The notes beneath the pieces were generated by a model, which was not told the DNA's origin, did no database searches, and saw nothing but the letters and a program-made list of their open reading frames with translations. DNA of 64,000 nucleotides from Lycocorax pyrrhopterus obiensis (Eukaryota > Chordata > Aves > Passeriformes > Paradisaeidae): assembly GCA_014706295.1 (NCBI GenBank), contig JACSVZ010000004.1:13092484-13156483 (forward strand). The letters are read 5' to 3'. Made by a program: the position numbers and the translations under genes. Below are positions 51,200 to 61,154 of this stretch, in pieces (positions within the stretch are counted from its first letter, which is position 1; each line of letters starts with the position of its first letter).

Positions 51200-54000
51200 G
51201 TAACGTTTCTGCTGCTGGGAGCATCCCAAGCATCCTGCTGCCGCCAGGGGAATCTGCCAGGGCTCTGCCGGCCGGCCGCAGGATGGGCAGAGGCAAACTC
51301 CCTGGGGAAAGGGGGAATGAGGGTCGGGTTTGGCTCCAAAGCTCAGCTGGGCAGAAGAGGTGCATGCAACAGCATCTTAAAGATTAACAAGCACTCTTCG
51401 AACCTGGACAGGGGGTCTCGCAGTCCTTCCAAAGGGCAGGATGCTGCTGGAGCTTGATAGAAGCCTGGAAGCAGTCTGGGCAGGTGAGGGGGGGAAAAAG
51501 TGCAGGCCATGCAGGTTTTGGCTCAAATCTACAGCAAGTCCTCTAATAGGAATCACACTCGTTGGAGGATGTTTCACTCTCTCTCATCTCTTTTTTGTTT
51601 AGATTTTTTTTTTACAGGAAAAATTATGAAGAAGGAAAACAGCCATACAGATACAATGGTGGCTGTACAAGGGCACTTAGAGCTTATTTTGCTTTCAAAG
51701 GACATACACAGCACCCTGGGCAGCAAATGAAAATACTTTTCCATTCCAAGTGGTGCAGTTTCCTGCTTTCATGCCCAGCACTGGCACAGAGATGCACACC
51801 TTTTGAGGTCTGCTCAGTTTGGGGTCATACTGTGTCGGAGATCTCGTTCTTCCAGGTTGCAGAGACTCAGACATAGGAGCAGAATTAGGGCATTTGCAAG
51901 ACACTGATTCAAGTATGCATTAGAAAAGATGTGTTTAGTGGCTGTCTCTGCCACTAGGGCTCGACTGGGAGCATGGAAGGAGCGTGTTGTGATGATAATT
52001 GTGCATGAAATGTGGGGGTTTTGCTCTGCAAGGTGGCAGTGACAGGCCATCTTTTCTGTCCCCAACTGCACAGGTATGACAGGAGAAGTCCTCTACTCCG
52101 ACACAATCACGCGCCAGAAGCTGATGTTTGACATGGAGGGCAGAATACCTAAAAACAGCGAAGTCACAATGGCTGAACTGAAACTCTTCAAAAAGCCTCT
52201 GGACAGAGCAAACCTGCCTGCCAAGCAGTCTCACAGGCCTGTCTCCAACGCCAGAGTCAGCGTGTACTGGGTGCAGCAGCAGCACGATGGTACCAACAGG
52301 ACCTCCCTGATAGATTCCAGGTAAGAAAGGGGCCTCTGCTGGAGGCAGGACTCTAGTTACAGAGTCTGGATCCTCTGGGGTGCATTTGGGTATCATGTGG
52401 TTGTGCCTCAGCTCAGTCTGATGGGGTTACATCTGTACAACCAGGTTGTATGGCCTCTAAACCCAGAATGAGCCTTTAAGAGCAGATATTACACTAAAAT
52501 GGCAATATATGATGATTCTTTGAAATAATGTATGAAATGATGCCATGTACTGCTACATCTTGCCCTCTAAAATCCCCCACCTGGTTCAATTCTCTGTCAC
52601 TAACTCAAGCAGGTTACCCGCTGCTGGTATTCTTTCCACTGGCCATTTCATGATATGGTTTAAATAGGTAAATTATGCAAAAAGCATCTGATTCTGTAGC
52701 CATGAGCTCTGTGGAATTTTCACAACCCTTGGAGGCAGAATGAGGCATGAAACCAATTTCCTGAGTGGGTAGAAACTTACGGCCCTACTGCAGCTCGGAC
52801 AGGAGCAGGTGGGAGCCTGGTGTTCACCAGGCTGTTACCATCAATACTGAGGCTGCACATGATCCTGCACCACCTAATTTTTCATATGAGCGTGTAGAGA
52901 GGGTTTTTTCTGGCCCTTCAGTGTCTGTTAGATCTGCATGCTTCTCTTTGAGGTGGCAATTAACTGCTGTGGGTGCTTGCCCAGAGCAAAAATGATCATG
53001 TAATCAGGGCATGTGACAATCTACAGGAAGTAAATTATTCTGCTGCAATAACAGAGCTGCGAGCCCGGGATTTATCTGATGAGCTTTTCTAATGCCAAGC
53101 CCTTGTCACACAGGCTGGTTCCTATACGTGAGTCAGGCTGGAAGAGCTTTGATGTGACCCAGGCCGTGCATTACTGGCTGCGAAACAAGAAGCGGGAGCC
53201 GATGTTCCTGGAGGTGTGGATCGAAGGGGAAAAGGTGGGCAGCTACGCCTCGGAAATGGCCAAAGCCGTGCACTTCACCTCGCAGGACCCCAAGGATAAA
53301 GCCCTAGGCAAGCCTGAGCTGGTGCTTTACACCCTCAACTTGGATGACTACGGGTATGTATGAAGCCTAAATCTCTACTGTCTCTGGTGTAATTTTGCCC
53401 CTGAATTATTGGGGGGGAAGGGGGGGAAAGCTCTTACCCTCACAAGTGTTTATCAGCTGTGAATGGAGGAGTTAGAAAATCGGTGCTTAATCACACCTCT
53501 TGTCTTCCCATATCTGTTGTCTGAATGCTCAAACAAACCCCGAGCACGGCCCAGGTTTCACATCTCAGAGCCTACCTGTGCTACTAGCAGCGGGGATTAT
53601 TTCTCCCGCTTCCCAGTTGCCAGTTACAACACTCATTCCTGTTTCTCCCTTGGTGTCCAGGAGCCCTGGGGACTGCAGGGAGGAGGCGCTGACGGGGAAA
53701 TCCACCTGCTGCCGGCAGAAACACTACATCAGCTTCCGCGAGCTGTCCTGGGCGCAGCACTGGATCCTGGAGCCGGCGGGGTTCCAGGCGTACCGCTGCT
53801 CCGGGAGCTGCCTGCAGCCGCCCCGCGCCCTGCGCCGCCTCGGCTCCGGGCAGCGCTCCTGCGCCGTGGCCGGCAGCTCCGCGCTGCCCATCATCTACCT
53901 CGTCAAGAGGGGCAACCGCACCGAGATTGAGGCGGCCGAGTTCCCCAACATGATCGTGGAGGGATGCAGCTGTGTCACGGATGGCGTGGCGCTGGTGTGA
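50935..54000 (+). CDS. LEFTY: LEFTY, secreted Nodal antagonist of the TGF-beta family, complete CDS in 4 exons
   Basis: Lefty proteins bind Nodal and its co-receptors and block Nodal signalling in mesendoderm and left-right patterning (known). Exons 50935-51199, 52074-52320, 53114-53353 and 53661-54000 join in phases 1, 2, 2 into 363 codons plus stop (human about 366). Residues 1-20 form a signal peptide (hydrophobic MLCVLCLVLTVQA). A basic run at 65-72 holds the convertase site RVKR (68-71). The propeptide continues through NRTSLIDSR, a sequon also present in mammals. The C-terminal cysteine-knot domain starts near C256, with CC 267-268, C297, C301, C318 and CSC 353-355. As in all Leftys, it lacks the usual dimer-forming cysteine pattern, so it should act as a monomer. 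The second mammalian cleavage motif is not evident near residues 139-149. One LEFTY is present, so the LEFTY1/LEFTY2 label of mammals does not apply directly. Confidence 0.95.
52074..52320 (+). CDS. LEFTY: LEFTY exon 2, residues 89-171
   Basis: Acceptor CTGCACAG, donor GTAAGA. It encodes MTGEVLYSDTITRQKLMFDM and ends NRTSLIDS, the propeptide beta-strand region of the family. Confidence 0.94.
53114..53353 (+). CDS. LEFTY: LEFTY exon 3, residues 171-251
   Basis: Acceptor TCACACAG, donor GTATGT. It encodes ESGWKSFDVTQAVHYWLRNK, then a segment ending LVLYTLNLDDYG, as in other TGF-beta propeptides (SGWxxFDVT). Confidence 0.94.
53661..54000 (+). CDS. LEFTY: LEFTY exon 4, residues 251-363 (cysteine-knot domain)
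   Basis: Acceptor GTGTCCAG. It encodes STCCRQKHYISF, WILEPAGFQAYRCSGSC, LPIIYLVKRGN and FPNMIVEGCSC, then stop TGA at 53,998-54,000. Very GC-rich, so several other frames stay open over it. Confidence 0.96.
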
Positions 54001-54439
54001 CGAATGGGCGGCCTGGGGTGTCACCCACTGTCCCCAGCCCCGGGGCCAATGGTGAAGGCCCTGGGGGGTTCCTGCCTGCAAGGCTCAGCAGCAGCTGGGG
54101 CTGGGGCTCCCTCCGTGCCCTACTGCCCTGCAGAGAGGGTGCACTTAGAGGCACTGTCCGTGTAGATGGGCTCAGAGGAGCGTGCATTTCACATATGTGA
54201 GGGGTACGTAAGGAGCCTAGTGCTTCTCGGGGCCCCCCTTGATGCCAGCTAAATTTCACTGAGTTTATTTCAGTCCCCACCCTGGAGTATTGCGAACAGC
54301 TCCAGGCAAAAGAAGGGTGCCCATCACCGGGTGAAGAACAAATGCATGGGGCTCAGCTGTTCATTCTTACGCTGCTGGGTTTGGTCCTTGTCTGCCCAGG
54401 CCGTATTTATGGTGAGCTGCAGAGCAGAAGCACTTGTAT

Positions 54440-54625
54440 ATGTATGTAATACATGTATATAATACATACACACACACATGCACACATGTACAGAGTATAT
54501 GAATATATGTGTGTATTGTCTACATACTGGATGCATACCTATTGACTACATACACATATATACGTAAATAAAACATGCCTAAAGCTCAAAGGAGCAGATG
54601 TATTGAATGCACATATACATATCTG
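54440..54625 (+). repeat. TA/CA-rich low-complexity tract in LEFTY 3' UTR
   Basis: Interrupted runs of TATG, ACACAC and ATATAT units. It spans the first LEFTY poly(A) signal. Confidence 0.7.
54567..54572 (+). terminator. LEFTY: Proximal poly(A) signal of LEFTY
   Basis: AATAAA in GTAAATAAAACATG, about 570 nt after the stop codon. Confidence 0.6.
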
Positions 54626-54843
54626 CATGTACATATAACATTATCTGAAACCCAAAGGATTATGTTTTTGGCCCCACGGGCTCAACACAGTTTTAGGCAG
54701 AATTTAGAGTCCTGGAATCAAAAGGAACATTAGGACTTAGCTTGGCTTGCATGAATAATAGTTTGTTTTTCTGATCCTATATTACAGTTATTTCAGTTTC
54801 GGGATATTTTTGAAGTTGTGTGTGCTTTCAAAATCAAGGAAAC

Positions 54844-54849
54844 AATAAA
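54844..54849 (+). terminator. LEFTY: Distal poly(A) signal of LEFTY
   Basis: AATAAA followed at once by a second overlapping AATAAA (AACAATAAAATAAAAG), about 845 nt after the stop. It is the stronger looking of the two sites. Confidence 0.55.
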
Positions 54850-54879
54850 ATAAAAGTATTAAAGTAGCCATCTGTTCGT

Positions 54880-57800
54880 TTATATTTATTCTTAGATCTA
54901 AAAGTGGAGGGGGAAAGATCTGTCCTACTTCTGAGAGTATCCAGTGCCCAACTCCTATAAACATACACACAGTAGCAGCTCTTCTCAGCTACCTGTGTTA
55001 TCCCACCTGCTCCTGGTGAAGCTTATCTGCTCCCCCAGGGCCAGGGATTGGGCTGAATCAGCAGGCAGAGCAGAGCCTAAACTGCCAGAGCTTCATCCTG
55101 AGCTGCGGCATAGTTTAAGCCAACACTTTCTTAAACAGAAAACATAGAATCTTATCTGCCAGCAGGAGGTGATGCTCTCCTCGTGAGCCGCAGCGGTGAC
55201 AGAACCTGCAGGGGTCAGCTGCAGCTGTAGTGCAGAGAGGGAGGAGCTGCCTCCCCCCCCCCCCCCCTTCATCCCCAGGTGAAGCGTTCATTCACCAGCA
55301 CTGGGCTAGAGCACCGTGGGTGGCTGGAGACAGACTTGGATGAGCCGGAATGACCTCTGGCCATTTCCTTCTCAGGGCTAGTAGCATCTGTCTTAATGGC
55401 ATTGGCACCCAGCCCCAGGTCCTCTCCACCCAGCTCGGGGCAGGGCATAGCCTGAAGGCCAGGAGCTCAGCTACCACCACGAAGAACAAAGCCGGTGGTT
55501 TAGCCACACACTGCGCCTGGGGAAGAAAGTGTTTGAGTTGGTCGCTGCCTGAGAATGAAGAGCATTAACCCTGGTTTCCCTCCAGCACTTGCACTTCAGA
55601 CATCATTCATCCTCCATCCGAGGAGAAATTCCATGCAGTGCAATCGGGGCAGGCTGCTGTGGGAAATGGGGGGCAGAGCATCACAGGAGAAGCGGGGCGG
55701 ACGAGGCTCCTCCCCTCCACCAGGAACCTGTGCTGTGTCCGGCGCCCCTTGCCCTTCGTCTGGCTGCCTTTGCTCGGGTGTCCTGTGGACACGAGGTACA
55801 CAGAAGTGAGCGGTGGGTCTGTGTGCATGTGTGTGACACCTGGAGCGTGGGGAGGGGGAGGCGGTGGCCAAGGAGACCTGGTGTTACTGTGGGGAGAGCT
55901 GTGGGTGCTGCAGGGCAGGGACAGGGTGCGGATCTGTGAGCTATACCTGCCCTGCTACCGGCATGGACACTTGGGTTTATTGCTAGGGGAGCTGCACAGA
56001 TGTCACAGCATCTCTGCTGGGGCTGGTTTTGAGCTCACATTTGGATTGAAGCTCCCCACTTTTGGGGAGACAGGACACTACTCCTCTAGACTCCGGCTGG
56101 CTTTGCAATGAAAATGTTGCAGAGTTGGAGGCTGGGCTGATGTGGAGAAGACTCCAGAGACTTCTACACTGCAAACTCCCGGGCAGAAGACTGTGGATTA
56201 AATTCTGCCACACCTGGGGCTTTTTCAGACATCAGCCCGTGCTACAGAAAATTATCTCCCAGCCTGTCATCTTCAATCCAGGCTGCATTTGTTGTGACAC
56301 CTTCTGTGTGCTACTTGCATGGGTACAACTTGTAATGCACACAAAGGCTGCCAAGCTGTCATGTTCTCCTTTCTGTCTGAGCAGCACCCCGGTCTCCGAG
56401 GAAAGGCAGAACATCTCACGTACCTGGCAGCAGCGTGGTTCAGCACTGCCATCAATGCTGTGCTGTAATAAAACAAAAAGGAAGAGCAGTGCAGGGGCGT
56501 AATGAACCACATAAAGCCAGAAACGGTTTTAAAAAATGGATAGGTGATTTAAGGCAAAACCAGCGTTAAACCGTCGGGCCTCCTCTGCACTGCTGAAAGC
56601 ACAGAGCGCCCAGGTGCTGCTCAAGGAGCAGGAGGTGTGTGCTCTTCACGTGGAGGACTTCAACAGCCCTGTTAGTCCCACACTCCAGGTTAGGCTCTTG
56701 TGTGAGCGTTCACGTGGCAGTGCCTGAACTAAATCTTATCAGAAGCATGAGCTTTTCATGAGTGTGAGCTCTGGCTGGCCCTCATGGCACTGCTCACAGG
56801 GTGACCTTTAAGGGCCTGCTGGACATGGGGTCTGGAGCTGGTGCTATCACTCTTGGGAAAGCTTTCCTTAAGAGAGAGGCTTGAGCATGCCCAGCACTTT
56901 CTCTTTCCATTATCTCTATCTGTTATCTCTGTTCTAGGAGAGAGAAAAAAGTTTCAAGCCACATTAAATGCCACTGCTAGTTAGGCTACCTTGCCCTGTG
57001 TGGTCTTTCCACAGTTTAATTTAAACCAAGGCTGCTTTCTCGTTTTCTTTCAAAATCTGTGAGAAGTTGCAGCTTTTCCTGGCTGGTGAGACCTTATTTC
57101 CTCTCCCTCTCTTGCTTTTTCCCTTTTGCACTTCACAGACTCCTACCAAGGGTGTCTGACACTTTGCCTTTCAGGGCAGCCTTCTAATTGCCTGTGTAAG
57201 TGGAAAGTCAGGTGCCCAATCCACATCCCAGCAAAGGTGATAATCAGGGAGCTCCTCTGGCTTTGGCTGGCAACAGCTGGAGTCTGGGAAAGGGGAAGCC
57301 AGGGCAGAAGGGAGGGGGGAAGGTGAGGAGGTGATGGGAGTGGCAGGGAGTACAACAGAGATCCTGCAGGGCTTTGATGTTTTTAGAGGACTTGAGCTCC
57401 TCTGTCCACTCCTGGAGCAGGTGCAGGAGAGCAGTGTGAACAACATCAGCACATTTCAGAACAAAACAGAATAAAAATCTCATTGTGACTGCCGCCTCTG
57501 GCCTGTGCTCTGGAAATGCTTGGGCACTCCAGAGCTGCTGGGGTGCCTTGGTTTCCTATGGTTAAACTAGCAGGTGCAGAACAGCCAAGAAACAGTTTTT
57601 AACCATGGCAGGAGATAATAAATTATCTGGAGATACGGGGCAATGAAAAGTCGTGTCAACAATTCACAGCTCTCAGTATCCTTTTTTTTGATAATTGTTA
57701 AATCAGGGTGGGTTTTTGCTTTTTTGGGAGGTTTTTATCCAAGCAATTTATTAATTTTGTTCTAAAGCTTCTCCTAAAGTTTATTTATGGGTTTTCTGTT

Positions 57801-58060
57801 TACATTTTTTCTTCTGATTTTCTCAGTTATGACAAATCTGCCTCTTTGAAAGCCTGGGGTGCCTGTATCCCCTTTGAAAGTCTATTTTCTGTTTGCAGAA
57901 AATGAATGCAATCAGTTCATAATCGTTACCTCCCAGGTGACTGCCAACTTCCAGCCCAGTGGTCAATAGCTCTGTCACCCTTATGAGGTCTCAGCTGGTT
58001 ACTGTACGATGGATAAAGCATCTCACTGGCCATAAGCTGCCATCTATAACCACCAGACCT
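54880..58060. other. Intergenic, no gene recognised
   Basis: Between LEFTY and SDE2. GC-rich open frames overlap on both strands at about 55.5-56.5 kb, but none resembles a known protein and none shows a convincing exon pattern. A 15-C run occurs at 55,253-55,267. Confidence 0.5.
55253..55267 (+). repeat. Poly-C run
   Basis: Fifteen consecutive C, a site prone to length variation and sequencing error. Confidence 0.9.
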
Positions 58061-58066
58061 CAGAGA

Positions 58067-58235
58067 AATGTTTAGGTTGGAAAAAACCTCCAGGATCATC
58101 GAGTCCAACCATTAAGTCAGCACTGCCAAGCCCACCACTAAACCATGGCCCACATCTACCCAGCTTTGAAGTACCTCCAGGGATGGTGATTCAACATCCC
58201 CCTGGGCAGCCAGTTCATGTTTTCACTGAGATGTG
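58067..58235 (-). mobile_element. CR1-like 3' fragment, minus orientation
   Basis: Contains AATGTTTAGGTTGGAAAAAA, ATCATCGAGTCCAACCATTA and CCACCACTAAACCATGGCCC, the same subtype as the copy at 45,024. It may extend to about 58,440 in decayed form. Confidence 0.8.
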
Positions 58236-58239
58236 TAAT

Positions 58240-60860
58240 GTTCCCAGGAGATGTTTCACAAGCTGGCTGGTTCCTTATAAACCCTCCTCTTCTTTCCATA
58301 CAGCCCCAGCAGGTCCTTCAAGAGCTCCTTGCTCGTTTCTGCCCTGAAAGTTTTGTGCAAATTCCTGATTCCTTGTGCCTGGTTAGAGGCACTCAGTGAA
58401 GGCAGCAGGGAGAAGCAGGACAGGCAGCTCCTGCTTTCAGGCCACCGGGACACCTTCCAAGCAGGCACAGCTGCTGGCTCTAAACCCAGACTAACTGACC
58501 TGGATTAGCCCAGCCTCTAGCAGTGCTGGAAAGCAGTGGTGCCTGCCCAGCCCCTCCTCTACAGCTGGGTGAGGTCAGAGCTGTCACCTCCCTCCTTTCA
58601 GGTGTCATTAGGCATGTTAATCTGCAAAGCCACTCTAATTGCTCAGCTACAGTCAAAGCAGAGCCAGCTGAGGAGGCAGTGCTAATAACAGAGGTGCAGG
58701 CATTACCATTTCCAGTTAAATATCTTGGAGGAAGCCTTAGGATTTAAAAATAGCACCTCCCTGAAAATAGGCATCGCTACAAATAAACCTTTCAAATGCC
58801 AGCCTTCTCCAGAAAGCAAAATGTTGCACAAGAATGAGTTGCGGTGGGATCAGAAGGATTGATTGGGGCAGTTTCAGGAGCAGGCAGAATGGTGTAAAGG
58901 TGACCCAGTGTCCCTGCTCCGCAGCAGCACCGTGTGCCCGCATCCCTGGGACTCGGGTCCGGTGCCCTGTGCCGAGGGGCGAGGATTTGTCAGCGCTGCT
59001 GGAGCCGGACACATCCTCCGCGTCAGCCCAGTGCCACCTTGCTGCAGCACCCGGCAAACCAATGGAAGCAATTCCCGCACGCTCCAGCAAAAGGGGTGTC
59101 CACAGGAGTGGCTTTCGAGCAACTTGCTTATTTGCACCGTAGAGGTGAGGACAATGGAATGGAGCCTTTTGGTTGAAGGCCGGCAGCTGTTGTTGTGTCT
59201 GCTGGTGCTGATATTCCTAAACCTCCGCCAGTTCTTTCCCTCTGTGACCTGCCCTGTTCCCTGCTGGTTCGTGTATCAGATGTACTTATCTTTCTTTCCA
59301 AGGAAGAGATGGATCCGTACGAAGAGAGGAAAAGCCCTCCCTCGGGCCTGTGCCAGTGTTTTCACTGATCACTTTTTCTCAGTCTGTAACTCTGAAATGC
59401 CAGTGAAACACGAGGCAGTGCTTAGGTGTTTGAAATAAATGCATTTAAAATGACACTTCAGAAGTGTGACTTCTCTAAGTCGCACCACTTGCTTTTTGGG
59501 GAAGTGATTCCGTGGGAGAATGAACCTTTTCTCTGGGAAGATATTCACAGTTTTGGTGCATTTACAATCAGAAACATCTTTGAAAACCAAAGCTACATAA
59601 ATACTCAGGAAAAGAGACACAGGCTGCAAACTGCTTTATTCTCTGGCCCTGGACCAGTAAGACCACCTCTATTCTGAGGCTATTTTGTCCTACAGAAATA
59701 GCCCATATAACACTGGAACTGTTTCAGTTTACTTTTTTTTTTCCAACTGTTGACTTTTCTGTTCTTGTCCAAATTCTTAGAAAGCTTCAAGCACTTCACC
59801 TACTTGTTTCTCTTCTGTTGAAGGATCAGTCCAAGTCCTGTTGTTATCCAGCTGTTTTCAAAAGGATACCCTTTGAGCATGTGAAAGTCCTGAATTGTCA
59901 CTGAGCACCCCTCTGGCTCTCCAGACACAATAATGCTCTAGGGTAACCTTTGATGTGGGTATATCCCAGAGCAAGAGCTTGTTCCTTTTTAACTCAGCAG
60001 GAGCTAAACAATTCCCAAACAAACTTGCCAAAGTGTGGAGCTGGTTCAAGGTACAGCCCTTGTCCTCCAAGACAGATACAGGGCATTTCTTTCAATTCTG
60101 CAACTACTGAAGATGCAGATCATCAATGAAGTGTTTGGTGCTACTGGTGGTTTAAAATATTCCGATCCCTCTTCACCCACCAGTGTTTTTATGTAATCCT
60201 GCCTCCACTGTGCTGGCACAAATTTGTTACAGCCACATCAGGGAACTGATCTGGTTTCACAAGGAACCCACAACACTAAAGGCGAGTAGGCGACACACAG
60301 GGTAGGCTTGGATGTGGCTGCATCGGTGCAACTGCAGGGAGGGGAAATAACCCGGGTAAGGGTTGTTGCCCAAACACATCATTAACACGGTCAATTCACT
60401 TTTGTCCCACACTACCCTTCCCATACTAGAGGAGTTTCAGTGTGCTCAGAGCTGAAGGCTCTCCTCTGTCACACTGTCCCTGCCTTTTAGAGAGCTGGTG
60501 ACATCAAAGGTTTGCCACCCAGGCAGGGACTTCCAGTATCTAACATCCCCAGCCAATGGATTTACACCAGCAAAACTTCATCATGCTAAGGTGACCGCCC
60601 GAGCACCCTCCATCCCAGTTTCCTAATGAAACATTCAGTAAACACACCCATTTCCTTTCTACACAGAGTCCACTTGTCCTGCCACAGCCTCCACGAGATG
60701 TGATTTGCAGGGCCTCAATGTTTCTCTCCTCACTCCAGAACACTGTGGAACAGATCCCCAAGCACTGTGTCTGTGATATCCATACCACCTGTCCATCCTT
60801 TCCATAACTCCTTGGGATGCTAACAAAGTTGTGGATATGAGTTTAGAAGCTGGGGATACT
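58240..60860. other. Intergenic, no gene recognised
   Basis: Includes a CpG-richer stretch at about 58,910-59,110 with open frames in several phases that match no protein I know. The rest is AT-rich and featureless. Confidence 0.5.
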
Positions 60861-60883
60861 CAGTTGAAAGGATACCAAGAGCT

Positions 60884-60889
60884 TTTATT
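60884..60889 (-). terminator. SDE2: Poly(A) signal of SDE2
   Basis: AATAAA on the minus strand (ATTAAATAAAAGC) only about 50 nt after the SDE2 stop, implying a very short 3' UTR if it is used. Confidence 0.55.
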
Positions 60890-60935
60890 TAATGACATCA
60901 AATACACATGCAAAAAAAGGTAAATATTCTCAAAT

Positions 60936-61154
60936 CTAACCAGAGGTTTTCCCTTTAGGGGGCTTTGCAAATAAGGATGGCTTGATCTGGTCTCTAGACA
61001 GACCTCTCACTGAAAATAGCCTTGCTGCTCTTTCCTTCAAAGTGCCTCCACATTTCAGTCCCAAAGACATCAATCCCATCTTCAGCTTCTCTAAACCCAG
61101 GGCTTCCAGTTCTGCAGCAGAGTTGAATGCCAGCAGGTCTATCGGTTCTACCTC
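60936..61154 (-). CDS. SDE2: SDE2 last exon (SAP domain)
   Basis: 219 nt, acceptor TTTTCAG at 61,156-61,155, phase 0, stop TAG at 60,938-60,936. Encodes [12 protein letters not shown] through [14 protein letters not shown] folds bind DNA (known for SDE2). Confidence 0.95.
   Translation of the reverse strand, partial: EVEPIDLLAFNSAAELEALGLEKLKMGLMSLGLKCGGTLKERAARLFSVRGLSRDQIKPSLFAKPPKGKTSG

Noticed and set aside
53463..54081. Other long frames over LEFTY exon 4 on both strands
   Set aside because: Shadows caused by high GC. Only the frame with the cysteine-knot pattern and the correct splice phase is real.
55555..56511. Overlapping frames of 76-157 codons on both strands
   Set aside because: No domain, no signal, no plausible exon chain, and competing frames on both strands; considered chance open frames.
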